A stretch of 64,000 nucleotides of DNA from Bacteroidetes bacterium MedPE-SWsnd-G1 (GCA_001874265.1 MPDD01000001.1:124001-188000), one strand, 5' to 3'. Shown: positions 52,409 to 62,713, counted from the first letter of the stretch. The notes: generated by a model not told the origin, from the sequence alone. Translations and numbers: made by a program.

Positions 52409-53086
52409 ATGGATTTTAAAAAGACTTTTCTAATTGTTAGTTTCATACTGTTTAGTACAGCGTTAATAGCGCAAAAAAAGATATCAAAACAAGAACGGAA
52501 AGATGGGTTTGTTTCCTTGTTGAAAGATGGGAATTTAGATCAATGGGTTGGGAATAAAACAGATTATTTTTTAGAAAAAGGAATTTTAAAGGTTCGACCT
52601 GAAAATGGTGGGAGTGGAAATTTATATACTGCAGAAGAGTATGCTAGTTTTATATTAAGATTTGAATTTAAACTAACACCTGGTGCAAATAATGGATTAG
52701 GAGTACATGCGCCGTTAGAAGGGGATGCTGCATATGTGGGAAAAGAATTACAAATTTTAGATAATTCAGCAAAAAAATATGCTGACCTTAAACCGCATCA
52801 ATATCATGGTTCTGTGTATGGAGTTGTTGCAGCAAAAAGAGGGCGTCAAAAGTCAGTAGGGCAATGGAACACACAAGAAGTTGAGGTGCGAGGAAATCAT
52901 TTTAAAATAACATTAAATGGTGAGGTTATAGTTGATGCTGATGTATTAGAGGCGTCAAAAAATGGAACTGTAGATGGGAAAAAGCATCCAGGATTGAAAA
53001 AAAATAAGGGCCATATTGGCTTTTTAGGTCATGGTTCGCCTTTAGAGTTTAGAAATATTAGAATTAAACAATTAACAGATAAATAA
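52409..53086 (+). CDS. Secreted DUF1080 protein
   Basis: 225 residues from the ATG at 52409 (MDFKKTFLIVSFILFSTALIAQ is a good signal peptide). An ATG 42 bases upstream would put a charged stretch before it and is rejected. A single DUF1080 domain follows (FVSLLKDGNLDQWVGN, EEYASFILRFEFKLTPGANNGLGVHAP, ELQILDN, GQWNTQEVEVRGNHFKITLNGEVIVDA). The family hydrolyses 3-keto-glycosides. Nine bases separate it from a second DUF1080 gene, so the two proteins should act together, perhaps on different linkages. Confidence 0.85.
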   Translation: MDFKKTFLIVSFILFSTALIAQKKISKQERKDGFVSLLKDGNLDQWVGNKTDYFLEKGILKVRPENGGSGNLYTAEEYASFILRFEFKLTPGANNGLGVHAPLEGDAAYVGKELQILDNSAKKYADLKPHQYHGSVYGVVAAKRGRQKSVGQWNTQEVEVRGNHFKITLNGEVIVDADVLEASKNGTVDGKKHPGLKKNKGHIGFLGHGSPLEFRNIRIKQLTDK

Positions 53087-53095
53087 AGATTTAAA

Positions 53096-53695
53096 ATGAA
53101 GAAATTAGCCTTAGGAATTGTGTCAATATTACTTTTAATGAGTTGTGCTTCAGACGGAACAACTTCATTGTTTAACGGTGAAAACTTAGATGGTTGGACT
53201 AACTATGGGACAGAGAAATGGTATGTAGAAGATGGATTGTTAGTATGTGAAAGCGGGCCAGATGAGGCATATGGGTATTTGGCAACAAATGAACACTACA
53301 AAGACTTTGTTTTAACCTTGAAATTTAAGCAAGAAGCAAACGGAAATAGTGGAGTTTTTATTCGTTCTACAGTTGAAGGAACAAAAGTTTCTGGATGGCA
53401 AGTGGAAGTTGCTCCAAAAGGAAAACATACAGGAGGCGTATACGAATCCTATGGAAGAGGATGGTTAATTAAGCCAGAAGCAGAAAAAGAAGAGGCTTTA
53501 AAAGTTGGAGAATGGAATGAGATGAAAATCAGAGTAGTGGGTAACGACTTAACATCTTGGTTAAATGGTACAGAAATGGTACATATTTCAGATGAAAAAA
53601 TTGGAGCAGGTGTTGGTTCTATTGCGTTACAAATTCATGATGGTGGAGGAATTAAAGTGAGATGGAAGGATTTAAAAATTAAAGAGATTAAATAA
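53096..53695 (+). CDS. Lipoprotein with DUF1080 domain
   Basis: 199 residues. Lipobox LMSC ends near Cys17. DUF1080 domain covers about 22-198 (TSLFNGENLDGWTNYG, NEHYKDFVLTLKFKQEANGNSGVFIRS, GEWNEMKIRVVGNDLTSWLNG). Second gene of the DUF1080 pair; closer in layout to the first domain of the tandem protein at 18156-19529 than to its neighbour, judging by the GWQVEVAPKGKHTGGVYESYGRGWL segment. No oxidoreductase is adjacent, so C3 oxidation would come from elsewhere. Confidence 0.86.
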   Translation: MKKLALGIVSILLLMSCASDGTTSLFNGENLDGWTNYGTEKWYVEDGLLVCESGPDEAYGYLATNEHYKDFVLTLKFKQEANGNSGVFIRSTVEGTKVSGWQVEVAPKGKHTGGVYESYGRGWLIKPEAEKEEALKVGEWNEMKIRVVGNDLTSWLNGTEMVHISDEKIGAGVGSIALQIHDGGGIKVRWKDLKIKEIK

Positions 53696-53714
53696 GGTTT
53701 CTTATCCTCTAATT

Positions 53715-53808
53715 GAAATGTCATTTTGAGCAAAATGAGATGAAGTCGAAAAATCTCAAGTAATTTGAGAAAAATGATTTCTCCACTTTGAGCGAAATGA
53801 CATTTTTT
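53715..53808. repeat. Inverted repeat between converging genes, TCATTTTGAGC type
   Basis: AAATGTCATTT at the left end and AAATGACATTT at the right end can close a large hairpin. Inside are degenerate words AGATGAAGTCGAAAAATCT and TTGAGCGAAATGA, close to the TTGAGCGAAGTCGAA words typical of flavobacterial intergenic repeats. It may also end transcription for the DUF1080 pair and icmF. Confidence 0.6.
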
Positions 53809-53821
53809 ATTTAAAAACCGT

Positions 53822-56800
53822 CTACATATTTCTTCTATATTGGCCTCCAACATTAAATAAGGTGTTGGTAATTTGACCTAAAGAACAAACCTTTGTTGCT
53901 TCCATTAATACTTCAAAAAGATTGGCGTTATTTACAGCTGCATCTTGTAAATTAGTCAATTGGTTTTCAACTTTGTCTAGTTGCGTTTTGTGTAAGTTTT
54001 CAATAACCTTAATTTGATATTGTTTTTCCGTTTCCGTAGCTCTAATAACTTCTCCAGGAATATTTGTAGGAGAACCTTTACTGCTTAGAAATGTATTCAC
54101 ACCAATTATTGGAAATTCACCAGTATGCTTTAGGGTTTCGTAGTACAAACTTTCTTCTTGAATTTTACTGCGTTGATACATTGTTTCCATAGCCCCTAAA
54201 ACACCGCCACGTTCTGTTATACGCTCAAATTCTAACAATACTGCTTCCTCTACTAAATCGGTTAATTCTTCTGTTATAAATGCGCCTTGAATTGGATTTT
54301 CATTTTTAGCTAATCCCAATTCTTTATTGATAATTAATTGAATGGCCATGGCCCTACGAACACTTTCTTCGGTTGGCGTTGTTATAGCTTCATCATAAGC
54401 GTTGGTGTGCAATGAATTGCAGTTGTCATAGATGGCATAAAGCGCTTGTAAAGTTGTTCTAATATCATTAAAATCTATCTCTTGAGCATGCAAACTACGC
54501 CCAGATGTTTGAATATGATACTTTAACATTTGTGCTCTTGGATTTGCGCCATATTTATTTTTCATGGCTTTAGCCCAAATTTTACGAGCTACACGACCAA
54601 TTACAGCATATTCTGGATCAATTCCATTAGAGAAGAAGAATGATAAGTTTGGACCAAATTTATTAATATCCATTCCTCTGCTTAAATAATACTCAACATA
54701 AGTAAAGCCATTGGCAAGCGTAAAAGCCAATTGAGAAATAGGATTCGCACCTGCCTCTGCAATATGATACCCAGAAATAGAAACTGAATAAAAATTACGA
54801 ATGTTATTTTCAATAAAATACTCTTGAACATCTCCCATTAATCGCAATGCAAATTCCGTTGAAAAAATACAGGTGTTCTGTGCCTGATCTTCTTTCAGTA
54901 TATCTGCCTGCACCGTTCCTCTTACCTTTGCAATCGTGTCTTTTTTAATTTTATCATAGACATCTTTCGGTAAAACTTGATCTCCTGTTATACCCAAGAG
55001 GAATAATCCAAGGCCGTCATTTCCGTCTGGCAACTTGCCTTGATATGAGGGTCTTTCTGTTTTACTTTTTGAGTAGAAGTCGTTAATTTTTTGTTCGATC
55101 TCCTTTGTAATTCCTTGCTCATGAATGTATTTTTCACATTCTTGATCTATGGCAGCATTCATGTAAAATCCTAATAGCATGGGTGCCGGACCATTAATGG
55201 TCATAGAAACGGATGTCATTGGGTTGGTTAATTCAAAACCTGAGTACAACTTTTTTGCGTCGTCTAAGCAGCAAATTGATACACCCGCATTTCCAATTTT
55301 ACCATAGATATCTGGTCTAAGGTCGGGGTCGTTCCCGTATAAAGTTACACTATCAAAGGCTGTAGATAATCTTTTGGCTGGCATAGCCGCACTTACGTAA
55401 TGAAAACGCCTGTTGGTTCTTTCCGGTCCACCTTCCCCTGCAAACATTCTCGTTGGGTCTTCACCTTGTCTTTTAAAAGGATAAATACCTCCAGCATACG
55501 GGAATTCACCTGGAACATTTTCTTGTAAGGTCCAATACAAGATATCTCCCCATGCTTCATATTTTGGTAAGGAAATTTTAGGAATGTCTATATGAGACAA
55601 GGATTTAGTATGTGTTTCAATTTTAATTTCCTTTTCTCGGACTTTAAATTTGAATATTGGGTCCGAATAATTAGATTTTAATGTTTCCCAATTGCAAATA
55701 ATTTCCCAGTTGTATGGGTTTAAATCTTTTTTAACACGATTAAATTCAGAAAGTAGAAGAGAAACAAAATCTTTGTTTTCTGAATTGCATTGCTCTAATA
55801 TTTCGGAAGTAATCAATCCAGAAGCATGTATACTTGGAACAAATCCAATAACAGATTCTAATGTTTTATATATTCCAAAAAGTTTTTGAGCTGTTTGTTT
55901 TTCTTGCTTGCAAAATTCGCTATAACCTCGGTTGTCGTCTGCAATTTCTGCTAAATAACGAACTCTTTTAGGTGGGATTATAAATTGTTTTTTACTGTCG
56001 CCTAAATCAAAATTAATAGAACTTTTAAAATTAACTGCTGTTTTAGTATTTAGTTTATTTACGATGGCAGCATATAATTGATTCGTGCCTGGATCGTTAA
56101 ATTGTGATGCAATTGTTCCGAAAACCGGCATGTCTTCAAAGGATGTCTCCCAAAGATTATGATTGCGTTGGTATTGTTTTTTTACATCACGTAAAGCGTC
56201 CTCTGCACCGCGTTTGTCAAATTTATTTATGGCAATAATATCGGCAAAATCGATCATGTCAATTTTCTCGAGTTGAGTTGCAGCGCCATATTCTGGAGTC
56301 ATAATGTATAATGAAACATCAGAGTGTTCCAAGATTTCAGTATCGCTTTGACCAATACCGGATGTTTCTAAAATGATCAGATCAAATTCAGCAGATTTTA
56401 AAATATTTAAGGCATCATTGATATGTTTGGATAAGGCGAGGTTTGATTGTCTTGTGGCTAAAGAACGCATGTAAACTCTATTGTTGTTTATGGAGTTCAT
56501 ACGAATTCTATCACCTAACAATGCTCCGCCAGTTCTTCGCTTTGATGGGTCTACCGAAACAATGGCAATGTTTTTATCATCAAAATCAGTTAAAAAACGC
56601 CTTACAATTTCATCAATAGATGAAGATTTACCAGAACCACCAGTACCCGTTATTCCCAAAACTGGAATTGTGGATGCATCCGCTTCTTTTCTTATAGCAG
56701 TAATAAATTGCGCATGTTTTTCAGAGAAATTTTCAACTCCTGATATTGCTGCTGAAAGTTGAGCAGGGATTTTGTGTTTTAGGTCTTTAACTTCAAAATT

Positions 56801-57253
56801 AATTTGTTCACCAGTTGGGAAATCACATTTGGAAACTAAGTCGTTAATCATGCCCTGCAAGCCCATTTCTCTACCATCATCCGGAGCATAAATCCGCGTA
56901 ATTCCATAATCCATTAAATCTTTAATTTCATGCGGTAAGATTACGCCGCCTCCGCCACCAAATATTCTAATTTGTGTTGCTCCTTTTTCCTGAAGCAGGT
57001 CGAACATGTATTTAAAATACTCGTTATGACCCCCTTGATAAGAGGTTAGTGCAATGGCATTAGCATCTTCATGAATTGCTGTATTTACAACCTCTTCAAC
57101 ACTTCTGTCATGGCCAAGATGAATTACTTCTACTCCAGTTGCCTGAATGATACGACGCATTATATTGATGGCAGCATCGTGCCCATCAAACAAAGATGCA
57201 GCAGTAACAATACGTATTTTGTTTTTTGGCTTATAAGGCGCAATTTGTTCCAT
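53822..57253 (-). CDS. icmF: Fused isobutyryl-CoA mutase IcmF
   Basis: 1143 residues. Order: B12-binding domain (about 12-140, DGHD at 23-26 with lower-axial His25 and GGGGGV loop), MeaB-type G-protein chaperone (about 190-470, P-loop [12 protein letters not shown] at 200-211, NKFDKRG base motif), linker, and mutase barrel (about 560-1100). This is the order of IcmF, which interconverts isobutyryl-CoA and butyryl-CoA using adenosylcobalamin with built-in GTPase quality control. [20 protein letters not shown] matches IcmF rather than methylmalonyl-CoA mutase, which has a Tyr-containing segment here. Single gene, convergent with the DUF1080 pair. Confidence 0.93.
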   Translation of the reverse strand: MEQIAPYKPKNKIRIVTAASLFDGHDAAINIMRRIIQATGVEVIHLGHDRSVEEVVNTAIHEDANAIALTSYQGGHNEYFKYMFDLLQEKGATQIRIFGGGGGVILPHEIKDLMDYGITRIYAPDDGREMGLQGMINDLVSKCDFPTGEQINFEVKDLKHKIPAQLSAAISGVENFSEKHAQFITAIRKEADASTIPVLGITGTGGSGKSSSIDEIVRRFLTDFDDKNIAIVSVDPSKRRTGGALLGDRIRMNSINNNRVYMRSLATRQSNLALSKHINDALNILKSAEFDLIILETSGIGQSDTEILEHSDVSLYIMTPEYGAATQLEKIDMIDFADIIAINKFDKRGAEDALRDVKKQYQRNHNLWETSFEDMPVFGTIASQFNDPGTNQLYAAIVNKLNTKTAVNFKSSINFDLGDSKKQFIIPPKRVRYLAEIADDNRGYSEFCKQEKQTAQKLFGIYKTLESVIGFVPSIHASGLITSEILEQCNSENKDFVSLLLSEFNRVKKDLNPYNWEIICNWETLKSNYSDPIFKFKVREKEIKIETHTKSLSHIDIPKISLPKYEAWGDILYWTLQENVPGEFPYAGGIYPFKRQGEDPTRMFAGEGGPERTNRRFHYVSAAMPAKRLSTAFDSVTLYGNDPDLRPDIYGKIGNAGVSICCLDDAKKLYSGFELTNPMTSVSMTINGPAPMLLGFYMNAAIDQECEKYIHEQGITKEIEQKINDFYSKSKTERPSYQGKLPDGNDGLGLFLLGITGDQVLPKDVYDKIKKDTIAKVRGTVQADILKEDQAQNTCIFSTEFALRLMGDVQEYFIENNIRNFYSVSISGYHIAEAGANPISQLAFTLANGFTYVEYYLSRGMDINKFGPNLSFFFSNGIDPEYAVIGRVARKIWAKAMKNKYGANPRAQMLKYHIQTSGRSLHAQEIDFNDIRTTLQALYAIYDNCNSLHTNAYDEAITTPTEESVRRAMAIQLIINKELGLAKNENPIQGAFITEELTDLVEEAVLLEFERITERGGVLGAMETMYQRSKIQEESLYYETLKHTGEFPIIGVNTFLSSKGSPTNIPGEVIRATETEKQYQIKVIENLHKTQLDKVENQLTNLQDAAVNNANLFEVLMEATKVCSLGQITNTLFNVGGQYRRNM

Positions 57254-57508
57254 AGAATGATGATTGATAGGCTCGCAAGTTAGTCAAAAATTAAACGCTT
57301 TCGAGTAGATTTATCTGTTGGCACTTAATTATTATTAATAATTTAATAGAATGATTGTAGATAGTAAAAAATAATAATGTAATTCCTTTCTTTTATTGCG
57401 AAAATTGTAATTTTATATTGGTGGCTTTTGGTATGGTTGTTGATGTACTATTTTCGATTTTATTCTATGCAGTGTGCTAGGATTAATTCTTAATTAAAAT
57501 TGATTAAA

Positions 57509-58075
57509 ATGAAATTTGTAAAACTACTTTCCTTTCTATTTGTAATGGCTGTTTTATTTTCGTGTTCTACTATAAGGGTAGCTGCTGATTATGATACGAT
57601 GGCCGACTTTACGCAGTATAAATCATATGCTTTTTATAAAAAAGGAATTGATAAGGTAGAAATATCTGATATTGATAAAAAGAGGATTTTAAGAGCAATT
57701 GAAGCTGAATTCTCGGCTAGAGGAATGGTGAAATCTGAGAATCCAGATTTAGTTGTTAGTATTTTCGCCAAGTCCACAAAGAAAGTGGATATCTACGGAG
57801 GATACAATAATTTTTACCCTTATGGATACGGATATTGGAGTCCGTGGTATTATGGACCTAATTATGGACAACAGGTTTCTGTGCACGAAGAGGGAACATT
57901 ATTTGTAGATTTTATTGATAACAAAAAGAAAGAATTAGTTTGGCAAGGAATAGGAAAAGGAGCACTTATTATTGATAACGCTGCTAAAAAGGAGGCAAGA
58001 ATTAAAGAGTTTATAAAAAGAATACTAGAGAAATATCCCCCTTTTATGGAAGAGGAAAAAAGGGGTAAAAAATAA
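57509..58075 (+). CDS. DUF4136 lipoprotein
   Basis: 188 residues from the ATG at 57509 (MKFVKLLSFLFVMAVLFSCST, lipobox FSC). A TTG nine bases upstream is not needed. The DUF4136 domain starts at VAADYDTMADFTQYKSYAF and has KKRILRAIEAEFSARGMVKSENPDLVVSIFAK and LFVDFIDNKKKELVWQGIGKG. The Tyr/Gly/Trp-rich stretch NNFYPYGYGYWSPWYYGPNYG is common in this family. Likely anchored in an outer or inner membrane leaflet; function unknown. Confidence 0.87.
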   Translation: MKFVKLLSFLFVMAVLFSCSTIRVAADYDTMADFTQYKSYAFYKKGIDKVEISDIDKKRILRAIEAEFSARGMVKSENPDLVVSIFAKSTKKVDIYGGYNNFYPYGYGYWSPWYYGPNYGQQVSVHEEGTLFVDFIDNKKKELVWQGIGKGALIIDNAAKKEARIKEFIKRILEKYPPFMEEEKRGKK

Positions 58076-58098
58076 TTTGAATTAATACTTAGTTAAAA

Positions 58099-58133
58099 TG
58101 TGCGGTGAAGAAATTCATCGCATTCTTTTTTTT
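58099..58133 (+). terminator. Intrinsic terminator after the DUF4136 gene
   Basis: TGCGGTGA (58101-58108) pairs with TCATCGCA (58115-58122, one G-T pair) and is followed by TTCTTTTTTTT. It runs up to the stop of the converging serine hydrolase gene. Confidence 0.78.
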
Positions 58134-59376
58134 AATTGGAGATAGATGTTCCAGAATCCGCATAAATCATATCATCTATATCTGGTTTAAAATTATTTAA
58201 TACAATTTTTTTGACAGATTTGTTTAGATAGGTCATGGACCTAAAACTTGAATGGTCTAATGCAATTACAACAAGGTCGTCATCCGTATATTGGGTAAGT
58301 GCTGTACTAAATCCATTCCAACGACCATAGTGATAAATTCGTTTTTCATTATTTTTAAAATCGAGTCTAAAACCAAATCCGTAAGGTATTTTTCTACCAT
58401 ATCGGGTTTCACCATTACTGTACATTAGATTTAGAGATTCCTCCGAAATAAGATTACCTGAGTTTAACCCAATTATCCATTTGTATAAATCTTCTGCGGT
58501 AGAATAGATGTTTTTGTCTCCGACAACACCATCGTTTACCGTTCCTCTAATTTTGGCATGACGCCAACCACGGTATAAACGATACCCATCTAATTGATTT
58601 GTATGCACTGCATCGTGCTCAAAACTATAAGCATATGAATTGTGCATTTGCAATGGATTAAAGATATTTTCTCTTAAAAAAGTGGCATAACTTTGTTTGC
58701 TCACCTTTTCTATAATAGAAGCCAAAACAAAATAGGCGCTGTTCGAATAATCGAATTTTCGACCTGGTCTAAAAAAACGATTTACATCTGCTGTATTCAT
58801 TAATTCCAACATTTCTGAATTTGTCGGAGCTAGGTCTTTCTTCCATTTGTGTTCTGCAATCCAAAAATAATTTGGTAAACCTGCAGTATGATTTAAAAGG
58901 TGCCTTACAGTGACCTCTTTGTAGGGGAAGTCTGGGAAATATTCCGTTATAGTATCGCTTAATTTTAGCATTTCACGATCTCTTAAAATCAGGATTGCGC
59001 CTGCTGTGAATTGCTTGCTTACAGATGCTAACTGAAAAATAGAATTGGAGTCTATTTTTGTTTTTTTACTAAAATTTGCATAGCCATAATTTCCTTTAAA
59101 AATAACCTTTCCTTGTTGAGCTACCAGAACACTTCCATGAAAATCGTGTCTTTTATGAATTCTTTTAAATAAAGAATCTAATTTATGGTTTACTTTTTTT
59201 GTTTTTTCTTCTGGGTAATACTTCAGGTCGATAGAAAAATATTCATTCTTCTCTTCAACTGGTTTGACGTTAGATTCTTCCGAATCATCCGATATTTGAT
59301 TGTTAGAGGTAGCAATTATAAACCCACTTAAGAATACAATGAGACCAATTACAGTAAATTTTAAATACTTATTCAT
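58132..59376 (-). CDS. Serine hydrolase of the class C beta-lactamase fold
   Basis: 414 residues. N-terminal membrane anchor (about 6-24) and a linker, then the beta-lactamase/penicillin-binding fold. The catalytic SxxK is Ser118-V-S-Lys121 in FQLASVSKQFTAG, and the YxN is Tyr210-S-Asn212 in KFDYSNSAYFV. A late HYGRWNG takes the place of the KTG box. Relatives are esterases, D-aminopeptidases and peptidoglycan peptidases; antibiotic hydrolysis is unlikely to be the main role. Single gene. Confidence 0.88.
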   Translation of the reverse strand: MNKYLKFTVIGLIVFLSGFIIATSNNQISDDSEESNVKPVEEKNEYFSIDLKYYPEEKTKKVNHKLDSLFKRIHKRHDFHGSVLVAQQGKVIFKGNYGYANFSKKTKIDSNSIFQLASVSKQFTAGAILILRDREMLKLSDTITEYFPDFPYKEVTVRHLLNHTAGLPNYFWIAEHKWKKDLAPTNSEMLELMNTADVNRFFRPGRKFDYSNSAYFVLASIIEKVSKQSYATFLRENIFNPLQMHNSYAYSFEHDAVHTNQLDGYRLYRGWRHAKIRGTVNDGVVGDKNIYSTAEDLYKWIIGLNSGNLISEESLNLMYSNGETRYGRKIPYGFGFRLDFKNNEKRIYHYGRWNGFSTALTQYTDDDLVVIALDHSSFRSMTYLNKSVKKIVLNNFKPDIDDMIYADSGTSISN

Positions 59377-59507
59377 TTATTAAATCAAACCCAGTTTTTT
59401 TGAAGGAGTTGCAAATTACCAAACTATGGAAAAATATCAAAACGCTATCTATTAATTAACATAAAAATACATATGTTTTAACAAGGTTGTTTTAGTATTT
59501 TTGTGCC

Positions 59508-59678
59508 ATGGATTATAACAATTTGCCTGCTATTGAGCCAGATGATTTTTATTGGAATGAACAGGGCTATCGGGTGTTTACAGAAAAATACCATTTAAAA
59601 CGAGGCTATTGTTGTAAGAGTGGATGTAAACATTGCCCGTTTGGATATGATAAGAAAACAGATACTTTTATAAAATAA
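59508..59678 (+). CDS. DUF5522 small cysteine protein (56 aa)
   Basis: 56 residues. It contains RGYCCKSGCKHCPFGY at 36-51, the DUF5522 signature, with four cysteines (Cys39, Cys40, Cys44, Cys47) and a His that could bind a metal. The ATG at 59508 comes four bases after an exact -7 box TATTTTTG (59496-59503), so the mRNA may be leaderless. The stop lies in the stem of the terminator it shares with the metalloprotease gene. Function unknown. Confidence 0.82.
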   Translation: MDYNNLPAIEPDDFYWNEQGYRVFTEKYHLKRGYCCKSGCKHCPFGYDKKTDTFIK

Positions 59679-59710
59679 AGAGGTTGCCAATTAATTGACA
59701 ACCTCTTTTA
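59677..59710. terminator. Bidirectional terminator between DUF5522 and the metalloprotease
   Basis: AAAGAGGTTG (59677-59686) pairs with CAACCTCTTT (59699-59708), plus an inner CAAT/ATTG stem. A-run and T-run on both sides. Confidence 0.9.
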
Positions 59711-59732
59711 AGTTTAATGCTTTTAAGAAACC

Positions 59733-62228
59733 TTATTTAGGATCTAAAACACCATCAATTCTAGCAGCGATATCTTGTAAATGATAACGAGTAATTGTGT
59801 TTGGTGCGCTTCCAGCAGCACGAGTTGCATCACGCTTAATTCTGTTTAATTCTCCTCTAATAACAGGAATCATATCAGATTGGTTAACGGTAACTGCAGT
59901 TGTTTTAACATATGGAGATGAAGATCTACCACTAACATTTTTAGCGTTCATAAGACTTGCTAAATGCTCTACGTGAGCACGTTGTAAACTTCTTGCGTAA
60001 GCATCACTTGCGCCGTTAGCCCAAATTCCTTGACGGATATCGTACATTAGGGTAGTTAAGGTGTATGCATTTGAACTACCGTTAATGGCTTCATTTTCTA
60101 CCATACGCATCATACGTTGCATATTCAATAAATTACGTAATCCTCTTTTTTGAATAGAAGTAATTCTTTCAATATTTCCAGCATATTCAGTTCTTCCAAT
60201 AATTTCATTGTCAATTAACCATGTTGGTGTAGCAAATAAATGCTCGTTCAAAAACTTTACAGAATTACGCTGTTTGTCTTTGTCAACATGCGTGTAAACA
60301 GCTCCGTCTTGGTCGCTAGTTTTGTAAAATTCGTAAACGCCACCAACGTTAGATGAAACATGTCCAATATATCTTCCGAATTGAGAAACTACATGACCAT
60401 ACATAGCGCTTAAATCGCTATAATTTTCACCGTCCTTAGTTGTCCATTCCATTAGATTAGGAACAATTCTCTTTAAGTTAGCAATTCCATATTCACTTGC
60501 TTTGATAGCATCATCACCTAAATCTTCAGTTTGAGAACTTGGATCTACCACACCACCTGCTTGTTGATGACCAAATCTATATCTAGCATCACCAGCATGT
60601 TCTAAAATCCAAGCATTTAATGTTGCTTTTTCATCAGCAGCATTTTCAGCATCTAAAATAGGACGGTATCCCCAAGAAATAGCATATTTATCATATACAC
60701 CAATATTAGGCATTAAAGAAACGCCTTCATCACCTGGTTGTGCAACATAATTGAAACGTGCATAATCCATAATAGATGGCGCCGTTCCATATTTTTGAGT
60801 GAATGAAGCAGAACGTAAAGAATCTACTGGCACTGCAGAAGAACTTCCCATATTATGAGGTAATCCAATTGTGTGACCAACTTCGTGAGAAGAAACAAAC
60901 TTGATTAATTCGCCCATAACTTCATCTTTAAATCCAACTTTTTGAGCATCTTGATTGATTGCAGCTGTTTGAACAAAGAACCAACCTTGTAATAAACTCA
61001 TTACATTATGATACCAGTTAATGTCAGATTCTAAAATTTCTCCAGATCTTGGGTCACTTACGTGAGGTCCATTTGCATTTGGAATTGGAGAAGCTAAATA
61101 ACGTACAACAGAATAACGAACATCTTCTGGACTCCAATCTGGGTCTTCTTCAGGTGAAGGTGGGTCTTTTGCAATAATTGCATTTTTGAAACCTGCCGCT
61201 TCAAATGCAACTTGCCAATCGTTAATTCCTTGCTTAATATAAGAACGCCATTTTTCTGGAGTGGCTCTATCTACATAATAAACAATTTGTTTCTTTGGTT
61301 CTACTAGTTCACCTCTTTTGAATTTTTCGATATCCTCATCCTTTACTTCCAATCTCCATCTATCTAAATAGGTCTTAGTTTTGGTTTTTTGAGCTTCATC
61401 TCCATAATCTTGTGTGCTAGATGTAAACCAACCAACGCGCTCATCAAAATACCTTCTTTGCATTGGTACTTTTGGTAATAAGATCATAGAATTACTCATT
61501 TCTAAAGAAATGGTTCCTAAGTTTGAATTTGAAGGTGCAGCACTGGCTGCATATGTTTTTACATGTCTTAATTCAATGTTCAATGGATAACTACTAATTC
61601 TTTCAATATAAGATTTGTCAGCTTCCATACGCGTTACTTTGTAGCGTTTTCTAGATCTTACAGGCATTCCTAAAGACTTTACATCTTTAGCTAATAAGTC
61701 AGTTGCTTCAATAACTGTAGAGGTAGAATCTTTACCAAATGCCTTAATAGCAAACGTAAATAATACAGGCTCAAAATTAGAATTTACAACGGCTTCATGA
61801 ACAGGTAGAGAATCGGCTGCAATTATATCATGAGATACAACGCGCAATACTATTTTATTGTCCTTTTTTTGCCAGCGTAAAACTTGTTCGTTTTGCTTAC
61901 CACCACCAAAACCAATTCCGGTTGCAGTTTTTGCAATTCTTGTAACCATTAACATTTCTCGCTCTAAAAGTGAATCTGGAATTTCGAAGAAATATTTTTG
62001 ATCTATTTTGTGAACTTTAAAAAGACCTTCATCAGTCTTAGCATCTTTGGTAATAACCTTTCCATAAGGCTGAATTGCACCTTTTTTAGGTTTTGGTTCA
62101 GGTTTTTTCGCTTCTGTAGCGGGAGCATTTTTGTCGTTCTTTTTTTTCTTTCTTTGTGCAGAAATATCCAAAGTGAACGTGGTTATTAGCGCAAATGCCA
62201 AAAACCCTGGGAGTAATTTTTTGATCAT
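59733..62228 (-). CDS. Secreted metzincin-like zinc metalloprotease (DUF5117/DUF5118 family)
   Basis: 831 residues. Signal peptide (about 1-25, DISAQ), a Lys-rich mature start, DUF5118-like strand region (about 55-90), DUF5117 domain (about 100-290), then a catalytic domain with H448-E-V-G-H452-T-I-G-L-P-H458. This is the complete HExxHxxGxxH zinc motif, followed by a likely Met-turn in SIMDYARFNY. A helical DUF4953-like tail closes the protein. Such large proteases are common in Bacteroidota; natural targets are unknown. It has its own promoter region shared with the small membrane protein on the other strand. Confidence 0.92.
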   Translation of the reverse strand: MIKKLLPGFLAFALITTFTLDISAQRKKKKNDKNAPATEAKKPEPKPKKGAIQPYGKVITKDAKTDEGLFKVHKIDQKYFFEIPDSLLEREMLMVTRIAKTATGIGFGGGKQNEQVLRWQKKDNKIVLRVVSHDIIAADSLPVHEAVVNSNFEPVLFTFAIKAFGKDSTSTVIEATDLLAKDVKSLGMPVRSRKRYKVTRMEADKSYIERISSYPLNIELRHVKTYAASAAPSNSNLGTISLEMSNSMILLPKVPMQRRYFDERVGWFTSSTQDYGDEAQKTKTKTYLDRWRLEVKDEDIEKFKRGELVEPKKQIVYYVDRATPEKWRSYIKQGINDWQVAFEAAGFKNAIIAKDPPSPEEDPDWSPEDVRYSVVRYLASPIPNANGPHVSDPRSGEILESDINWYHNVMSLLQGWFFVQTAAINQDAQKVGFKDEVMGELIKFVSSHEVGHTIGLPHNMGSSSAVPVDSLRSASFTQKYGTAPSIMDYARFNYVAQPGDEGVSLMPNIGVYDKYAISWGYRPILDAENAADEKATLNAWILEHAGDARYRFGHQQAGGVVDPSSQTEDLGDDAIKASEYGIANLKRIVPNLMEWTTKDGENYSDLSAMYGHVVSQFGRYIGHVSSNVGGVYEFYKTSDQDGAVYTHVDKDKQRNSVKFLNEHLFATPTWLIDNEIIGRTEYAGNIERITSIQKRGLRNLLNMQRMMRMVENEAINGSSNAYTLTTLMYDIRQGIWANGASDAYARSLQRAHVEHLASLMNAKNVSGRSSSPYVKTTAVTVNQSDMIPVIRGELNRIKRDATRAAGSAPNTITRYHLQDIAARIDGVLDPK

Positions 62229-62347
62229 AATTTATATTTGAATTATTGTTAAATAATGAGTGAACGAATGTATTAAACTAAATGTTAAAATTTCTTAAAA
62301 AAGTGTTAAAGAGAAATTGTAATTGTTAATGAATCTCTTGTAAGTAA

Positions 62348-62378
62348 TTGATAAAGAGTCGTAATTGTATTATATTTG
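62348..62378 (+). promoter_or_regulatory. Promoter of the small membrane protein gene
   Basis: TTG (62348-62350), exactly 20 bases, TATATTTG (62371-62378). The gene starts at 62404, giving a leader of about 20 bases. Confidence 0.75.
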
Positions 62379-62403
62379 AAAGTAACTTAAATTTAAGAAA
62401 ATA

Positions 62404-62655
62404 ATGGAAAATTTATCTCATCAAGAAAAAGTAATGTCATTTAAAGAATGGGCATTGACAATTTTTATTGCATCACTACCTTTAATCGGATTGATAATGG
62501 TTTTGGTTTGGGCCTTTGATAGTAATACCAATATTCATAAAAAGAATTGGGCAAAAGGAAATCTTTTAATTATGGTGTTAGGATTTGTTTTAGCATTCTT
62601 TTTCTTGTTCGTTTTTGGTGGGATGGCGCTCTTGGCTGGCTTGGCGAATAACTAA
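62404..62655 (+). CDS. Small two-helix membrane protein
   Basis: 83 residues with two hydrophobic segments (about 15-38 and 55-79) joined by a polar loop (DSNTNIHKKNWAKGN). The layout resembles small flavobacterial membrane proteins with a conserved W-A-K-x-x-L between the helices, but I cannot assign a function. It has a good promoter and its own terminator, so it is a real single gene. Confidence 0.8.
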   Translation: MENLSHQEKVMSFKEWALTIFIASLPLIGLIMVLVWAFDSNTNIHKKNWAKGNLLIMVLGFVLAFFFLFVFGGMALLAGLANN

Positions 62656-62668
62656 AAATAATGTAAAT

Positions 62669-62713
62669 AAAAAACGGATTGTATTTAGAATTTCTAAATA
62701 CAATCCGTTTTTT
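62669..62713. terminator. Very strong bidirectional terminator
   Basis: Perfect 21-pair inverted repeat (62669-62689 with 62693-62713) around a three-base loop, with A-run and T-run at its ends. It serves the small membrane protein and the converging amidohydrolase. Confidence 0.95.

Noticed and set aside
53635-53853. Minus-strand frame between the DUF1080 pair and icmF
   Set aside because: It spans an intergenic inverted repeat and the end of two real genes, with no domain and no start signal.
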